DNA of 64,000 bases from Dimorphilus gyrociliatus (Eukaryota > Annelida > Polychaeta > Dinophilidae). The stretch spans positions 1-64,000 of the forward strand of contig CAJFCJ010000025.1 in NCBI GenBank assembly GCA_904063045.1, given 5' to 3'. Both the position numbers and the translations under genes were made by a program. Positions 50,248-63,462 of the stretch are shown piece by piece (within the stretch, counting starts at the first letter, position 1; every line of letters starts with the position of its first letter). The notes beneath the pieces were generated by a model. It was not told where the DNA came from and did not search any database. It was given only the letters and a program-made list of their open reading frames with translations.

Positions 50248-52484
50248 AGCGAACTGTCACATTGTCAATCTGAGTTGAAGTAAAAGAAGACGAGGAAGAA
50301 GCAGCAGCAGTAATAAAATAAAAAATAATAAAATTTAATCAAATTATTGAGGTATTAGACAGTTTATATTCAATTTGCAGTAAAAAGACCTTTAAGGATA
50401 ATATATACTCTCTCTCTTTCTATATACTGTATATATGAAAAGACAGAATGTTTTAATGAACTTAATAAACAATAGTTTTGTAGTCTATATTCACATACGC
50501 TACTGGATGGAGTAGGAAAGAACTAATCTAATATTGTTGTGAAGCATATATGAAGGGATATATTTATTGATGTATACTGTATATATGTACTGTATATATA
50601 AAGGTATGAATTTATATGGTAATTCTGTCAATTTTTTATACTTCTGGAAAAAAAAGAGTACTGTTGTGTTACTTTAGACTTAAATAAGCTAATTTGTCAC
50701 ATCCTTTATGAAAAAATATATGGTCTGATTATGCAAAGCCACGTGGGACTGTATTGAAGCGTAAAGAGAAGAATAATGATTTATTTTAGAAAATATAAAC
50801 TGAAAGAAGTAACATACGATTAGAACATAAGTCAAATAACCCAAGTCATGTTTCCTTATCCATTAATAATCAATTGATGATGAAAAGTTAGATATACTGT
50901 ATATTTCATTAACATTAAAATGTTATTTTGTAAAATTGTAAATTAGATGGAATCTAGAAATAGTATACTAATTTAAATAGGCGTCTTAAACTAAATGTTG
51001 AAACAGTACGTTAATATTTCCATAGAATAGAACAGAAACTTATTATGTTTTATAAACCAATATTCAATTACGAAAGTGTATATTTTAATTATTTTTTGTT
51101 TTTTGTCCTTTATAATTTATATTAAGAAAAAAAAGAAAGAGAAGGAAATAAAAACTAATCATTTATAAACCTTTCATTTTCAATTACCATAGTAAAAATA
51201 TATAACCTCATTCTTTCTTACTTTTTTTCATTATAACTTAAATGAAGATTATTAAAATCTCTTTCTTTTACTTTCTTTGAAACTCAACTTGATTCCTCAT
51301 AATACTTTATATCACGATTGATAGATTATTAATTAATATCTTTTCTTGGTTTCCGGAAGTATCTTTAATACAATTAAAGACATTGTAAGTCTATAGTTAC
51401 TGAAGTGAATTACATAAAGTCAAGCCCATGAAAATATTGTTTATTAGAGTTCAATTTAGTGGGTTTCTGCATAGTATTGTCCTAAAAGTATTCATATAAA
51501 TTTCTGCCACCTACACGATCACCTACACAATTTGCAACCTATATATAAATACAATTTATAATGATAGTATCATCTGCAATATTGTATAGTTTTACTTGTA
51601 TTCTTCTTCCATATGTGTTTTATAGTATAGTAAATACAACAATTATTCTATTGATCTTAATCTTGCTTCTCCTTACTTTACCTTCATATCTCTTCCAATT
51701 AAAGGGAAAAGATAAATTAATAATAAATGTCGTTTATTCAAACTTGTTAAATTTCTAATTACTTTTTAAGAGTTTAGCTTCTTTACTTTTCTATTAAAAT
51801 TCATATAAGCATAAATAATGAGGGAGAAATATTAACTAAATGTCTAGGCAATTTCTAATTTTTCTTTCAATTATTACCATTTCAAAAGTTATAAAGGTTG
51901 CTTTTCTTTTAAAATCCTTATCTTTTAGTATTAATTTGGACGTGATCATGCGTTATAGTCATTCCTACATGTCTCTCTTTCCCTCTCTCTTTCTTCCTTT
52001 CTTTCATATTTAATATGATAGAATAATGCATTGTAATATTTTTCGTAAAACCTAAACTAATTGAATTTCATTATAATGAGAAGAAAAATTCTAAAGCTTT
52101 ATGTAGACATTATTTTGTCAATAGAATAAAATATTCGAATTACAAATTATTTTTTAAACATTTAGATTCAATCAATGAATAGGAATGTTAAATTCAATAA
52201 GTAGACATGACACAATTTCATTTAAAGTCCTTGCTAAAGTAACTAGAGTGTCGTATTTAAAAAACATGCTTACAATAAAAAGAAAACAAACTAACTTATG
52301 CTTGTTACTTGTATATGGACGATATTATAATAGAAATATCGTTACAGGTCGTTGTATAAATGTCTGTTGATAATTTTAATGTTGTATCCAGAAAATGTCA
52401 CTTAAATATTTAGTTAAATAATCTTGATTCACAGGTTTTTTGTCAGGCGAGTCTTCTCTCTTCTTTGCTCTCTCTTTTCGATAT

Positions 52485-52566
52485 GGGCTGGTGACCTGAT
52501 GTTGATCTTACGGAAGTTCCGGTAAATATTGAGGACAAAAGCTGGTTCTCTCTTTTGGCGGCAAAA
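52485..52566 (-). promoter_or_regulatory. Conserved upstream block, left copy
   Basis: About 82 bp matching the reverse complement of 54728-54808 at all but a handful of positions. It reads (minus strand) CCGCCAAAAGAGAG, then ACCGGAACTTCCGTAAG, then CATCAGGTCACCAGCCC. GGAACTTCC gives two opposed ETS cores. An A-run length difference between the copies would shift any frame, so it is probably non-coding. It lies about 2.25 kb upstream of receptor A; a promoter or 5' non-coding exon is possible. Confidence 0.55.
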
Positions 52567-53791
52567 CAAATTTGTTCGATGTTATATACGAAATAGGTTA
52601 TAAGAGATTCTAATTACATTAAGTATAATATACAATATAATGGATACTAATAGTGTTACAATATTTTTACGATAATAGTAAATATTTAAGGTAAGTTGTA
52701 TGGGGGCATTGTTATATATATATATCTACACGCCGATACCTTGATAATTTATCAGTAAATGAATCTTTTTACACTTGTTGAGACATTAATTGTTTGAGAT
52801 TTAATAATCTCGTCTTTATCGAATTTATGATACTTCATGGATAGGCTATCTTATTCAATTGTTAACATAATTAAAGAAAACATATATTCAAAATGTTTAA
52901 GGGCAAAAACGAGAGGCAAAGTTGTGATTACTAACTAAAACGAGTAGCAACAACAAATATACAGGTAGTGTATAGAGCAACAAGTTTTGAAAAACACTAT
53001 TAATATTTCTCGAACACAGGTAACAAATGGGTGTTTTAGGTAACTAAACAAAATTCTCAAGTCTTTGTATCTAGGTAATCAATTTCCACACGTCATACAT
53101 GAACTATTTAGAATAGCCCTGTACCTGTGGCTTTTAGTCACATGTATGCTCTAAATAATAAAAAAACAAAAGAAAAAACTTTTGCTCATCAACTTGTATT
53201 GAATTTATTTAAAAATATTATAATAATTTCTAAAAGAATTACTTAATTGCCTATTAATCAAATTTTAGTTGTCAGAGATAACTTATTTATGAAAGGAATC
53301 CATAACTCATCAAACAAAAAAAAAAACATTTCATAATTAAAAGTTTTTTGTTCCCGTATCAAATTCTTAACAGATATTCATGAACAGTTTTTTATTATTA
53401 TACTATTTTGAATTGTATATAGTTGATATTCTCTCAATAGATATCTTCTCAGCAAAGAAATGAAAGTACCAGTGAAATATTTAAATATATTTAATAGAAT
53501 TATTATTTTCGTTAACTAATCATACTTTTATGCCAAAGAAGGTATAACCTTTACCAAGTTAAGTAATTTTACCTTGACTCATTAAATATATAAAATATAT
53601 AGCTGTATATATACATATATATCCAAAAGGGAATGTTTATAACAATATAGCACAAACACAAAAATATCTTTGTTCGTCTCTATTATAATTTTTATTTTAT
53701 AGCTTTTTTGTAGGCTTAATAAAGCAATAAATTCTCAAAGCTTTACAACTGAATGAAATTTTCGATAAAAAAGTTATTTTTTTATAAAATC

Positions 53792-53823
<32 letters not shown>

Positions 53824-54727
53824 TAATATACACAGGCTTTAATTACTCAGTTTTTCCAAATATAATTAAATACTTAGGCGAAAAAGATGAGAAACAAAGA
53901 AGATAATATCACCGTTTTTGCTGTTGATTGTCGATAAGAAGTAGTTGTTATAAACAAATATTTTTACATAAAAATGGTTAAAAAAAGCATAAATTAAAGT
54001 TAAATATAATGAAAGGAGCTTTAATAGTTGAAGAAAAAGTATTAAAAACATAAAAATAAGTCAGTTGTTAAGATGACGATTATAAGATCGTGTCGAAATC
54101 AAATTTGTTTGATAAGAGATTGTAGTTTTGTATAATACTTCTAAAGTCTGTTTTTTTGTTCATTCAATGATTGCTATTTTGAGTTTTTCTTATCTTAAAA
54201 AGTGTATGTTCAAGGTCATTCCTAAAAATTTTATTCTATTAGAAACACACGAAAATATGCTTAGATACTTTCAGTTTATCAAAATGATTATTTTATATGT
54301 ATATATAATATATATATATATAAATTTATATATATATATGCTTATTAATAGTAATTAGTACAATAGAGGCCAAAAAACGCATTAATAATTACTGATAGAG
54401 CAATAATACATTTAAAAAAAATAACAATTCAATTACACATTGCTACATGCTTCTCTAACAAGTTTGCTAATAAAAAAAGTAACATTTGCGTTCAACTGAT
54501 AATAAAATATATATAAGAAATTTTCTGTTACAAATACTTGAACAACACTACACTTCGAATACTATATATGTAAACAATTAAGCTTAATAGAATTAAAGAA
54601 TTATGATTTTTTAATAAAATTAAATCTCAAATTGATAAAATTGATTATAAATATTAATCAATGACTTATTTCATTTATAGTTATCGTATTAACACGTTTA
54701 AATGCTGACAAAACACTGAATAATCTC

Positions 54728-54808
54728 AGTTGCCGCCAAAGAGAGAACCAGTTCTTGTCCTCATTTTTTACCGGAACTTCCGCAAGATCAACATCAGGTC
54801 ACCAGCCC
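54728..54808 (+). promoter_or_regulatory. Conserved upstream block, right copy
   Basis: Inverted partner of 52485-52566, about 2.4 kb upstream of receptor B. The core is ACCGGAACTTCCGCAAG at 54770-54786. Homology continues at lower identity through about 55030. Confidence 0.55.
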
Positions 54809-57229
54809 AGAGCCAAGGCGAGAGATAAATTCTGCCTTTAAATCTATAAATCAAGACTATTTAAGTGAACATTCAATTGACAATTTCTGGATGTTGGATT
54901 AAATAGATCATTATACAGTGATTTATAACGATATTTCTACCGTAATATCGTCCATGTATAAGTATCAAGCACAAGTTTGTTTTCTTTTTACTATATAGCA
55001 TGTATTTAAATAAAAGATACTCTAGATGCTTCGACGTAACCTATTTAGGCAAAAGATTATTGAATTGAGCACTCTTTTTCATTGATCGATAGAAGTTTTA
55101 GACACAATTAGTAGTTAAAAACATATTCATGTGTTTACTTGCGAAAAATGAAAATGAGATATAAATATTGTATATATAGTATATAAATTTATATATACTG
55201 TATATATATATATATATCTATTAATAGTAAGTGAGCGAATGAGATGTATAATGTTCTTAAAGAAACATATGTAACTAATCTATTATTACTGGTAAGACAC
55301 TTTACAGTTGAAAATCTTTACAGTTGAAATTTTAATACTGTCCTGATGAAAATATTTGAATAATTTGAAAGGCTGTATCATAGTATAAAAGATAGTTGAA
55401 GAATGAAAGACTGAGACAGACAGATATACACAGTGGTAGTTGGATAGACAGACAGACTCATACACATACACAGACAGGCAGACATTTCGATATAAGCATA
55501 ACACGTGGTGTGCTGTCATCTTCAATTATTGGACAAGATGAAAAAGAAGATTTTAGAATGATAATAGCAAATAGACAATTTGAAATCATCTAGACAAATA
55601 GATTCGCTGAATATTTTTCTCATTACTTATTCTTATAATTAATTCTAGAAAAAAGAAGTAGGAGGGTTAATAATAATAAATAATAATTTCTATAGTTTTC
55701 TTTATTTATTCTACTCTAACAAAATGGAGAATATCTCTGTTAATACGATAAGTTTTTATATACTAATTTATAAATGACCTACAAGCCCTTTTCTGAAGTC
55801 AAAGTTATAGGAGATTGTATTGAACAACTCAGAGAAAAGAACGATTTTGTCCCCTATATGAAAATGAAAAGAAATTGTATAATATACATATTCTAATATA
55901 TAGAGATATTCGAAAGAAAAGTTGTGAAAAAGAATATACAATAGGTAACCTATCAGGCAAGGTTGGAATTATTAGAATAATTTACTTTTTATATTTTTGA
56001 TACTATAAAAAGGTATGTTATTCTCTAACATAGAGATAACTTCTCATTGTTTTCCTTTTCATATTCTCTTGATACTCTTTAACGTTAGATTAGCTACAGC
56101 TAATTAAACTCTGTCGGATAACAGATTGTAGGTTAAAAACTATTGAATATTACGCAACTATTGATTGTGACTAGACTTGACAAAAAATACAAAAACTATT
56201 TCGAGAAAAGTAGAATTTATCATCAAATAGTAATAAAAATTGATCGAAATATAAATTATTAAAGGTGCACTGACCGCTTACGGTTTCAAATGTATAGATG
56301 GAAACTTTATAGATGATTCTCCATTGAGAAGCACTTAACACATAAAAAGAAAATAAAATTCAAACTAATGTAACGATTCTTACCTAGTGATATTTCAATG
56401 TTAAACTTTATAATTGCTTTCTTTCATCGTGATATAAGATTAAGTTTGTGAAGAAAGGTCAACGAATATTCAGCGCTTACTGTAACACTATTGATAGAGA
56501 TATTTTCTCTTAATTTAACTTTCTTAATTATATTATTTTAGTGTTTTGTTAATTATATTTATATTTTTTTCTTGATCTTCTTGCTCAACTAACTAACAAT
56601 TTAATGAAATGATAGATAGAGTATGTATATATAAGATGCTTATATAAGATGCTTATCCAGCGTTCTTTTTTTTCTGTCTACACCTAAACTTGGCCTAGTT
56701 GGCCTATTTTTTCCGTTCCGCCTCATTGATAAAGGCGATATACTGTAATGGTGTCATTGACCCTTTTCAACAATAGTTGCTTTTTTTTACCAGCACGTCT
56801 GTTCAGTAGTTGACGTCTGTAACAATTCTATAAAGGCTAAAAAAAAACCTTCGTCCATATAAGTATACTTCATTGTTAAAAGTGTAAAGAAAAATCTGTT
56901 AGGTGTTTCTAATATGATATTTTCATGTATTCATTTTTCAATTTAATAGAAACTCTTTCTGAGCAAAACAGTTAAATATAGGTAGCATCTATATATATAC
57001 AAACGTTTGTATCTACATCATACGGAGAATATTTATATTCTTTCATTTTTAAATGTGTAAAATTGAATGTTTATTACATCCATTCACACAAACACACATT
57101 CTCATATATGTATATTAATATTGCTAATGCTTAGTTTGCTTTTTTTGTTTCTATTAAATAATTTTGGATATTATTCCATTTCTACTACTTTTTCTTCTTC
57201 TTTCAGGAATGACAATGTGACAGTTCACT

Positions 57230-60200
57230 ATGAAAATTAGTGAATATTTTGGCGCAGCTTTACTATTTATTACTGGTAAATGTTAATAATAGTTCAAATT
57301 TTATTAATCTAAAGAAATTAAAAAGTTATACCTTCTATATTTTTTAAATATACATTTTATAATAAATTTCTTGATTCTATTTATAAGTAAAGATTTAATT
57401 ATCTTCTTTTTTGTCTTGCTTTTAGTGGCCACGCAATGTGAGAGTCTAAGTAAGTAATCTTTTCTTTCAACACTTTTTACTCTTTGTTTTTATTTCTTTT
57501 TGAGTATGTTTCAACAATTCATTCATGATTTCTTTATTTTTATTCATTGATTAGGTAATATTCATATAACTGGAACAGCTATACGATATAGTCCAAGTTC
57601 TAATGACTATGTAGCTTTGGAAGATGGATTTTTAGTTGTGCATTGCGAAGAAAAATCAAACAGCATCACTGATGTTTTTGTCAAAGTCAAGTTGCAATCT
57701 AATTTTTTATGTTATGTGAATGAAAAATACCCATTGTCCAAAAGTGTTTATGATGAATGTAATAATATTATGAAAATACGTGTTGAAGAACATCCGGAAA
57801 GTGGTGGATATAGAAATCTCAGCTTTGCCTTTCGTACCCCTTGGCTGAATTATCAGCCTCGGAAAGATTGTAGACATTGCAGGGTATGTTACTGTGCGAA
57901 ACCTTCCTCAAATGATTCTAGAGGGGTAACTCTATCTCCTCTTAGTAAGTATTTTAAAAATAACAATATTAAATTGTAGATTAACCGTCAAGTGTAGAAA
58001 ATTACATTTAAATGTGTTAATTGCTTTCAGGTTGGCCAAAACCCGCAATTATAAAAAAATGCTATTTATACGATTATTCTGATATTAATTGTGAATGGGT
58101 TTTTGCTCACAAGCAGGCCAAGGGGACACTATTGCCGAAATTCAACACTGTTTTGTCTTTTAAAGAGTAAGTAAAGTCTTAATTGTAAAAAGCCACTTTA
58201 TTTTAATTCAGCAGATGTCTTCTAATTGTGCCACTCGGTACCAGGCTTTTGTTTACAGATCTTTCTCTGGTACCTTTTTTTTGTAGTAGTGCAATACTAG
58301 TATTCTTTGGTTTAGAGAAAGATTTTATTATTAGGTCTTGTTTTATTTTTTTACCGACTTTTAAACATCCCACTTCGAAGATTAATAAAATCTATTATAG
58401 TTTCGGATTATCCAGCAGCTTGAATAATAATATATCTAACTTATTTTTATATTCATAACCTATAAGATAAATTTATTCGGGCACCTTAATGAATGGTTAT
58501 AATCTTTATAAGATATATATTTGTTTTCTGTATTTGTTGAAAAGTTCTCATACAAAATAACCTTTTTTCAGAATACTAATAAGAAACGAGAATTAGGCGA
58601 TTTATTTACCTTTTTCTTTTATAATAGCAAGTTGTATATAAACTTAAAATAGAATACTTTTTGAAGTTTACAGCATTCTTATTTTACTGACCTTGAAAAC
58701 TGTTTATTCGCAACGAAAATACGGTGAAGGAAAGATTCTATATTTGTAAAAGGGCTGTTTGATCTTACAGACAGACCAAAAAGATGGCAGCGATATATGT
58801 CAGTCCATTTATAAAGCTCTTATCGAGAAGCTAATTAGAACAGTAGAAATAGAACACAATTTTGCGATGTTATAATATTTTATTTCTAAAAATTTAAACA
58901 TCTTTATCATTCTTTTTTTTGCAGCAAATACTCTGGAGTATATGAGCTATGTACGACAAATATCGCGCTAAACAATTGCACAACTGACATAGGAAACTTC
59001 GCTCAAAGTTTTGCTCAAAAAGACTATCGATTAATGATACGTGCTGAATTGCATATAAAGTTTGAAATGAATTTCCCTAAAAATTTTGACCTGAGCTCTC
59101 TAAACAAAAATAATGTCAATCTTTCCATGGATAAAGAAAATTCTGCAGTAACATTCGCCTATCCTTTTGAAGACAAATACGTTTACAAATTAGGAACAAA
59201 CAAATGTAAGGAGATTTTTTTTTATATACTTTCTTTTCTTTGTTAAGTTGAAAGGAATATTTTCTAGTTGGCAAATTTTTTGCAATTTAAACATATAATC
59301 TATATTAATTGACTTATGTACATATAACTATTTATTTTCTACCATTTCATTACAAAATACTATCATCTATATTTATATTTTCAATACTTATTAAATCGAT
59401 ATTAAACAGTAATTCCTGGAAAACCCATTGTTTATGAATGTGACAACTTGAAGGATCCAATTGTCAATAGCACATCAATGATAGTACCTGTTCAACCATC
59501 AAAAAATTTTTTGAAAGTGAAGCACCATTATGATGTTGAACTGAATCTCTACTGCAAATTATCAACCAACGAAGTGGCTGAATCTGTAAGTTCATTTAAT
59601 ACTACTATATTATAGAAAAATAAGGAAACGATAGTCTCTAAGTAAATGGATAAAAGTGTATAACATATATAGAGTATATAATTTTATGAATATATTATTG
59701 TAATGTATGGAAAGTATAGAGAATCTTTGCATTTATATAGCTTACATGTAGGCAGGGCAGGAAAGACAGCTAATTGATTAGGGAATCTGAATGACAGATT
59801 ACTGGAAAGTATGTTCGTATATTTATAAGTATCTGGGTAAATGACAACGATTTAAGTAAAAATAAAGACTGATATAACATATTGTCTACCTGGACGCCGT
59901 ACTCTTATTACTTTCTACATCTACATACAATATACAACGAATATTTATAGATCAAATTCTACAGGTTAAATTTGATAAAGGTGTTGATCTCACACAACTA
60001 ACATTAGACAAGCACAGTATAATTATGTTATATTATGAAAATATTCATGTTCAATTGATACAAAAACGAGAGACAGGGTCAGAAAAGACGAATTCACTGT
60101 CTATTAAGTAAGATATGACACGGTAGAAGGTTAGGTTCTCTATTAAAGTGGAAAATAGTGAAAAGAGAAGGAAGAAGAGGTACAAGTTACCCTAAATGGA

Positions 60201-63200
60201 TAAAATGCGGAGAGGTAATACTAAAGATCGAGTGAACTCTGATAGAAGAGACATTTTGAGTAGAAAATAAATGTGGAACAGTAGTGGGAGTTCAACTCAC
60301 AGGACCAACAAGAGGCATGGATAAAAAAGATAAGAAAGCGTATGAAAAGAAAAGGCGAATGAGAGTTTACGTCTTTCTGCAAACATTCTACTTATCAGTA
60401 TGGAATGTAAAATGATTTATGAATGCGATTACGTATTAGAGAGAGAGAGAGAGAATGACAGAATAGTATTTTATAAAGCATAGCTTTCTTATGCTACACA
60501 CGCCATCTGACGAATGAAGATTAGGATCTTACAGGTCAAAAAATATAGGATATAATATAGGATTTCCTCATTTTTCTAAATTTTATTAATAAAAGCTTAA
60601 AGAAAACACATTTTAAATAAATGTGAAATTTTTAAGGATAAGAAAACTGTATACGTCATCACTGGAAATGAAGATTCATGTGGATTCTGCAAATTTGAAA
60701 ATTTAGCCCCTGCAACAAATTATAGCTTATTCATGTCGTTAATTAGGGTTGATAACGAAAAGGAATATGGTAAATCTAGTGAAAACACTGTTTATACTTT
60801 TATAACGAACACAACAGGTAATTTTTAAATTTGGATAAATGTTTATTATTATTAAATCTCCTTGAATATCATTTTTAGAACCCGAAGCTTTACCAGAGAC
60901 TTTTTATTATATTCAAAATGGTATTAAACCTTCCGTATCTGTCATCTGGAATGTAAGTATTATTATGATATATTGTATAACTTTTAATACAAGAGAAAAA
61001 ACAGTCCTTAAGCAGGAGACTAGCTGGTGGAAAAACTGTAGCATACAAAATTACAGAGAAACACTTAACGACAATTCTTAATGCTGATATCTCATGTTCG
61101 TTTGAGGACCTATATTCTATATGTAAATTTATAAGAAAGGGGCTCGACAGCAGTATTAGAGTTGAAAGTACATGGAAGAGTGATCTTAGTTTTAACTTTT
61201 CCTTATTGAGAGATGTACCAGATCAAATTAATTTACCTGCAAATTGGGCAGGTTAGTACTCTACTAGTTTTAGTTTTAATAAAAAAAAATAGTTTCTTCG
61301 TAATGAATTTAAAGAGAAAAACAACTTATATTTGTTTAATCTATTTTACAGAAAGGCAGCCGGAAAATATTTTGCTAACAGCCTACGTTGATCGTTCAAT
61401 GAATAATAATAAAGTTATAATTGTATGGTCACATTGGGTGATGAATGCTACAGAATACATTTTAATTTTGTGCCGAAATCAGGACAGTTTTCTTAAAGGT
61501 TGCACAGTAAGTTGAAAATAAAATAAATCATTAATTTTTATAAAGGGTAATGTTAAAATTACTCTGTTTTTCTTTTATAACAATATAGAATAACATGGAA
61601 AGTTTTAAGATTCCTCGAAATGAATCTTTATTTGAATATTCAATAAAAATGGATTTAACGGAAACTGTTATGAATAATTTTAGTGTTGGTGTTTCGGTAA
61701 AGTTTAAAGATGATTTTATGTCTGGTTTGCTTTTCTCTCCTTGTGTGTTTAAGCAGAAAAATTTACATTTTAATGGTATAATAAATACTTTTAATTATAT
61801 TGAGGTTTTTTCTATAACTTCTTAATTAATTAGGTATGAAAGGAGATAATGCTATTGAAAATATAAAGACTAAAATTAGAGGGAAGATTTTGCATTCTAT
61901 AGTAAACTTGAAGAAAAATCCATGCGAACTTGATATATTCTTTACTTATGTTGTAATTTATTTTTGTGTTTCCAAGAACGATGTTTGCATAGAAGGTAAT
62001 CTTTTTTCTTCTTTTTATCTTTATCCTCATTTATATATATATATATATAAATGTATATATAATTAATCGTTAATATTTCTATTGCATAACTCTTAATTAT
62101 ATCATTCTTTATTTCATTTCATTTTTTAAAGAATGCCAAAGGAAAAAATTTTGGATTAAGAATAAGAGCACTATGACATTTGATTTAGGCATTTCCTCCT
62201 CCAAGGAAGTTTTATTATGGGGTAAAGTTGGATCTCACCTAGGTGAATCAACCAATTCAAGTAATTACCAGAAAACAGCGAACTTTTCAGGTAAACTTTC
62301 CAACTGATATATATTATATACAATGTATGTTAAACATAAAAAAGGAGCTAGAACAATTAATTACAAATACTCTGCCTCAGAAACAAAAATAGACAAACAT
62401 AATGGTAGTTTTCTACAAGAATTTGCGCAATTTTTTGTAAGAAAGTAGTGCCATCTGTAAGTCGAATATATGAATTTAATGTATGATTTTCTTTGAAGGA
62501 AATTGTATAGTCTAGTAGCTGCTGATAGGATACTATACAACTTACGTAAGAGAATTCTGTATTTTTTTAATACCTTATATAAATTTTAGTATGTAAAAAT
62601 TATTCCCAATAGATTAACGATTCATTTGCAATAAAGAGAATATTTTATATAGTTTTCAGAATATAGCAGTTTTGTTTTGTTTCTATTCTGTTATATAGTT
62701 TATTATAATGTAAAATGTTGAATGGCAATTTTTTATTACTACAACTATTATTTGTATTGTTATAATAATTATATTGTTCTTTCCTCAGCCGAAAACTCAT
62801 CAAAGGCAAATCTAATTGTTCTCGGTATAGTGGGCTCATTGATACTGGTAATTATTTTCATAGTCTTAGCATGGAAGTTAAGGTAAAAGTAATTTTATTA
62901 TAATAAGCAATTTATTTATTCTCCATCTTTTCATTAAAAACTAATATATAGAGCCGCCTTTTGGAAATTTGTACATTTCCCGATAGAAACGGATTTTCCA
63001 GTTATTTTGAATGAGGTATCTTCGAGCCATCCGAATGGTGATGAAGCGGCGAACGCTGAGCAACCTAACCAAGGAGCTACTCCGCTATTACGGAATGATG
63101 AATCTGTAACTGATGGAGACAAGAATTCGCAGGGTAGTGGTTCGGAGACTCCGATTTATGTTGAGATAAAACATAACAAAGGATCGAATGGTTATTTAAC

Positions 63201-63462
63201 AAATGAACCTGAGAAATTTGAAGATGTTAGAGAAACAGCCAACGGCTACTTGCCAAGAGACAATGTACACCTTTTAGGTCCTTGTAATCCAAATAGGACT
63301 AATGAGGTAACTTTAGTGAAAGGAGCCACTGCTTCTCCTATTTCTACTGATACAATGCAGCTCAATGTAGAGAATGGTTCTACGAACGGTCAATCTAGTC
63401 AATTGGGTGGGAGTTCGGGATCCTACGTTGACCCATCCGTGTTATTTTCAAAAGGAAAATAA
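57230..63462 (+). CDS. Class I cytokine receptor, gp130/Domeless-like, copy B
   Basis: Fifteen exons: 57230-57275, 57426-57449, 57555-57944, 58031-58166, 58925-59205, 59410-59585, 60637-60817, 60879-60952, 61005-61251, 61352-61506, 61589-61775, 61834-61995, 62132-62290, 62789-62882 and 62952-63462. All are in phase, giving 940 residues (human gp130 918). Same exon pattern as copy A; eight exons have identical lengths beyond the first two. Signal peptide MKISEYFGAALLFIT, identical to copy A. The cytokine-binding module opens with PAIIKKCYLYDYSDINCEW (C-x9-C-x-W). Later domains include IVWSHWVMNATEYILILC (D5-like). The membrane span is ANLIVLGIVGSLILVIIFIV (about 746-768). The tail has YVEI, GYLTNE, GYLPRDN and SYVDPS tyrosines, possible STAT or SH2 sites. 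No canonical WSXWS box is found. Confidence 0.86.
57420..57586. repeat. Right copy of the 167-bp near-identical 5' tract
   Basis: Partner of 49960-50126. Identity stops abruptly inside exon 3, after the codons for GTAIR. Confidence 0.9.
58167..58924. other. Intron 4 of receptor B
   Basis: 758 bp. It includes a spurious open frame at 58228-58458. No exon or known element recognised. Confidence 0.6.
59586..60636 (+). other. Intron 6 of receptor B, holding most of the near-identical tract
   Basis: 1,051 bp. The distal part (60099-60636) is near-identical to the equivalent intron of copy A; the proximal part is diverged. It carries a (GA)n run at about 60438-60454. Confidence 0.8.
60099..60726. 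repeat. Right copy of the 628-bp near-identical inverted tract
   Basis: Inverted partner of 46940-47567. Coordinates of matched bases sum to a constant (107666) along the tract, so there is no indel. The same register continues, with more mismatches, through exon 8 (60952). Confidence 0.9.

Larger units (their letters stand above)
50248..57229. promoter_or_regulatory. Head-to-head intergenic region of the receptor pair
   Basis: 7 kb between the two receptor start codons, AT-rich, with no recognised gene. Both start-codon exons are preceded by a splice acceptor (CTTTCAG at 57200-57206; ACTCAG on the minus strand at 50270-50275), so each gene has at least one upstream non-coding exon here. Diverged inverted homology is visible from the genes towards the middle. 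Microsatellites: about 53791-53823 and 54299-54340, plus TA-rich runs at 50580 and 55175-55218. Confidence 0.6.
44752..63462. repeat. Large imperfect inverted duplication (receptor pair)
   Basis: About 18.7 kb. Matched landmarks run inward from the two stop codons (44752/63462) through the start codons (50247/57230) to the conserved blocks (52562/54732). This places the symmetry axis near 53.65 kb. Exon order, phases and many exon lengths mirror each other, showing descent from one gene by inverted duplication. Confidence 0.9.

Noticed and set aside
59965-60107. Apparent extra exon of receptor B (acceptor CTACAG, open frame, donor GTAAGA)
   Set aside because: It would leave phase 2, whereas the next exon needs phase 0. 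The equivalent stretch in copy A has a frame disruption, and exon 6 joins exon 7 directly in phase in both genes.
61352-61506. WSHW / WSEW in the receptors as a WSXWS box
   Set aside because: It aligns with an internal strand of the gp130 D5 domain, is not followed by Ser, and lies in the wrong domain.
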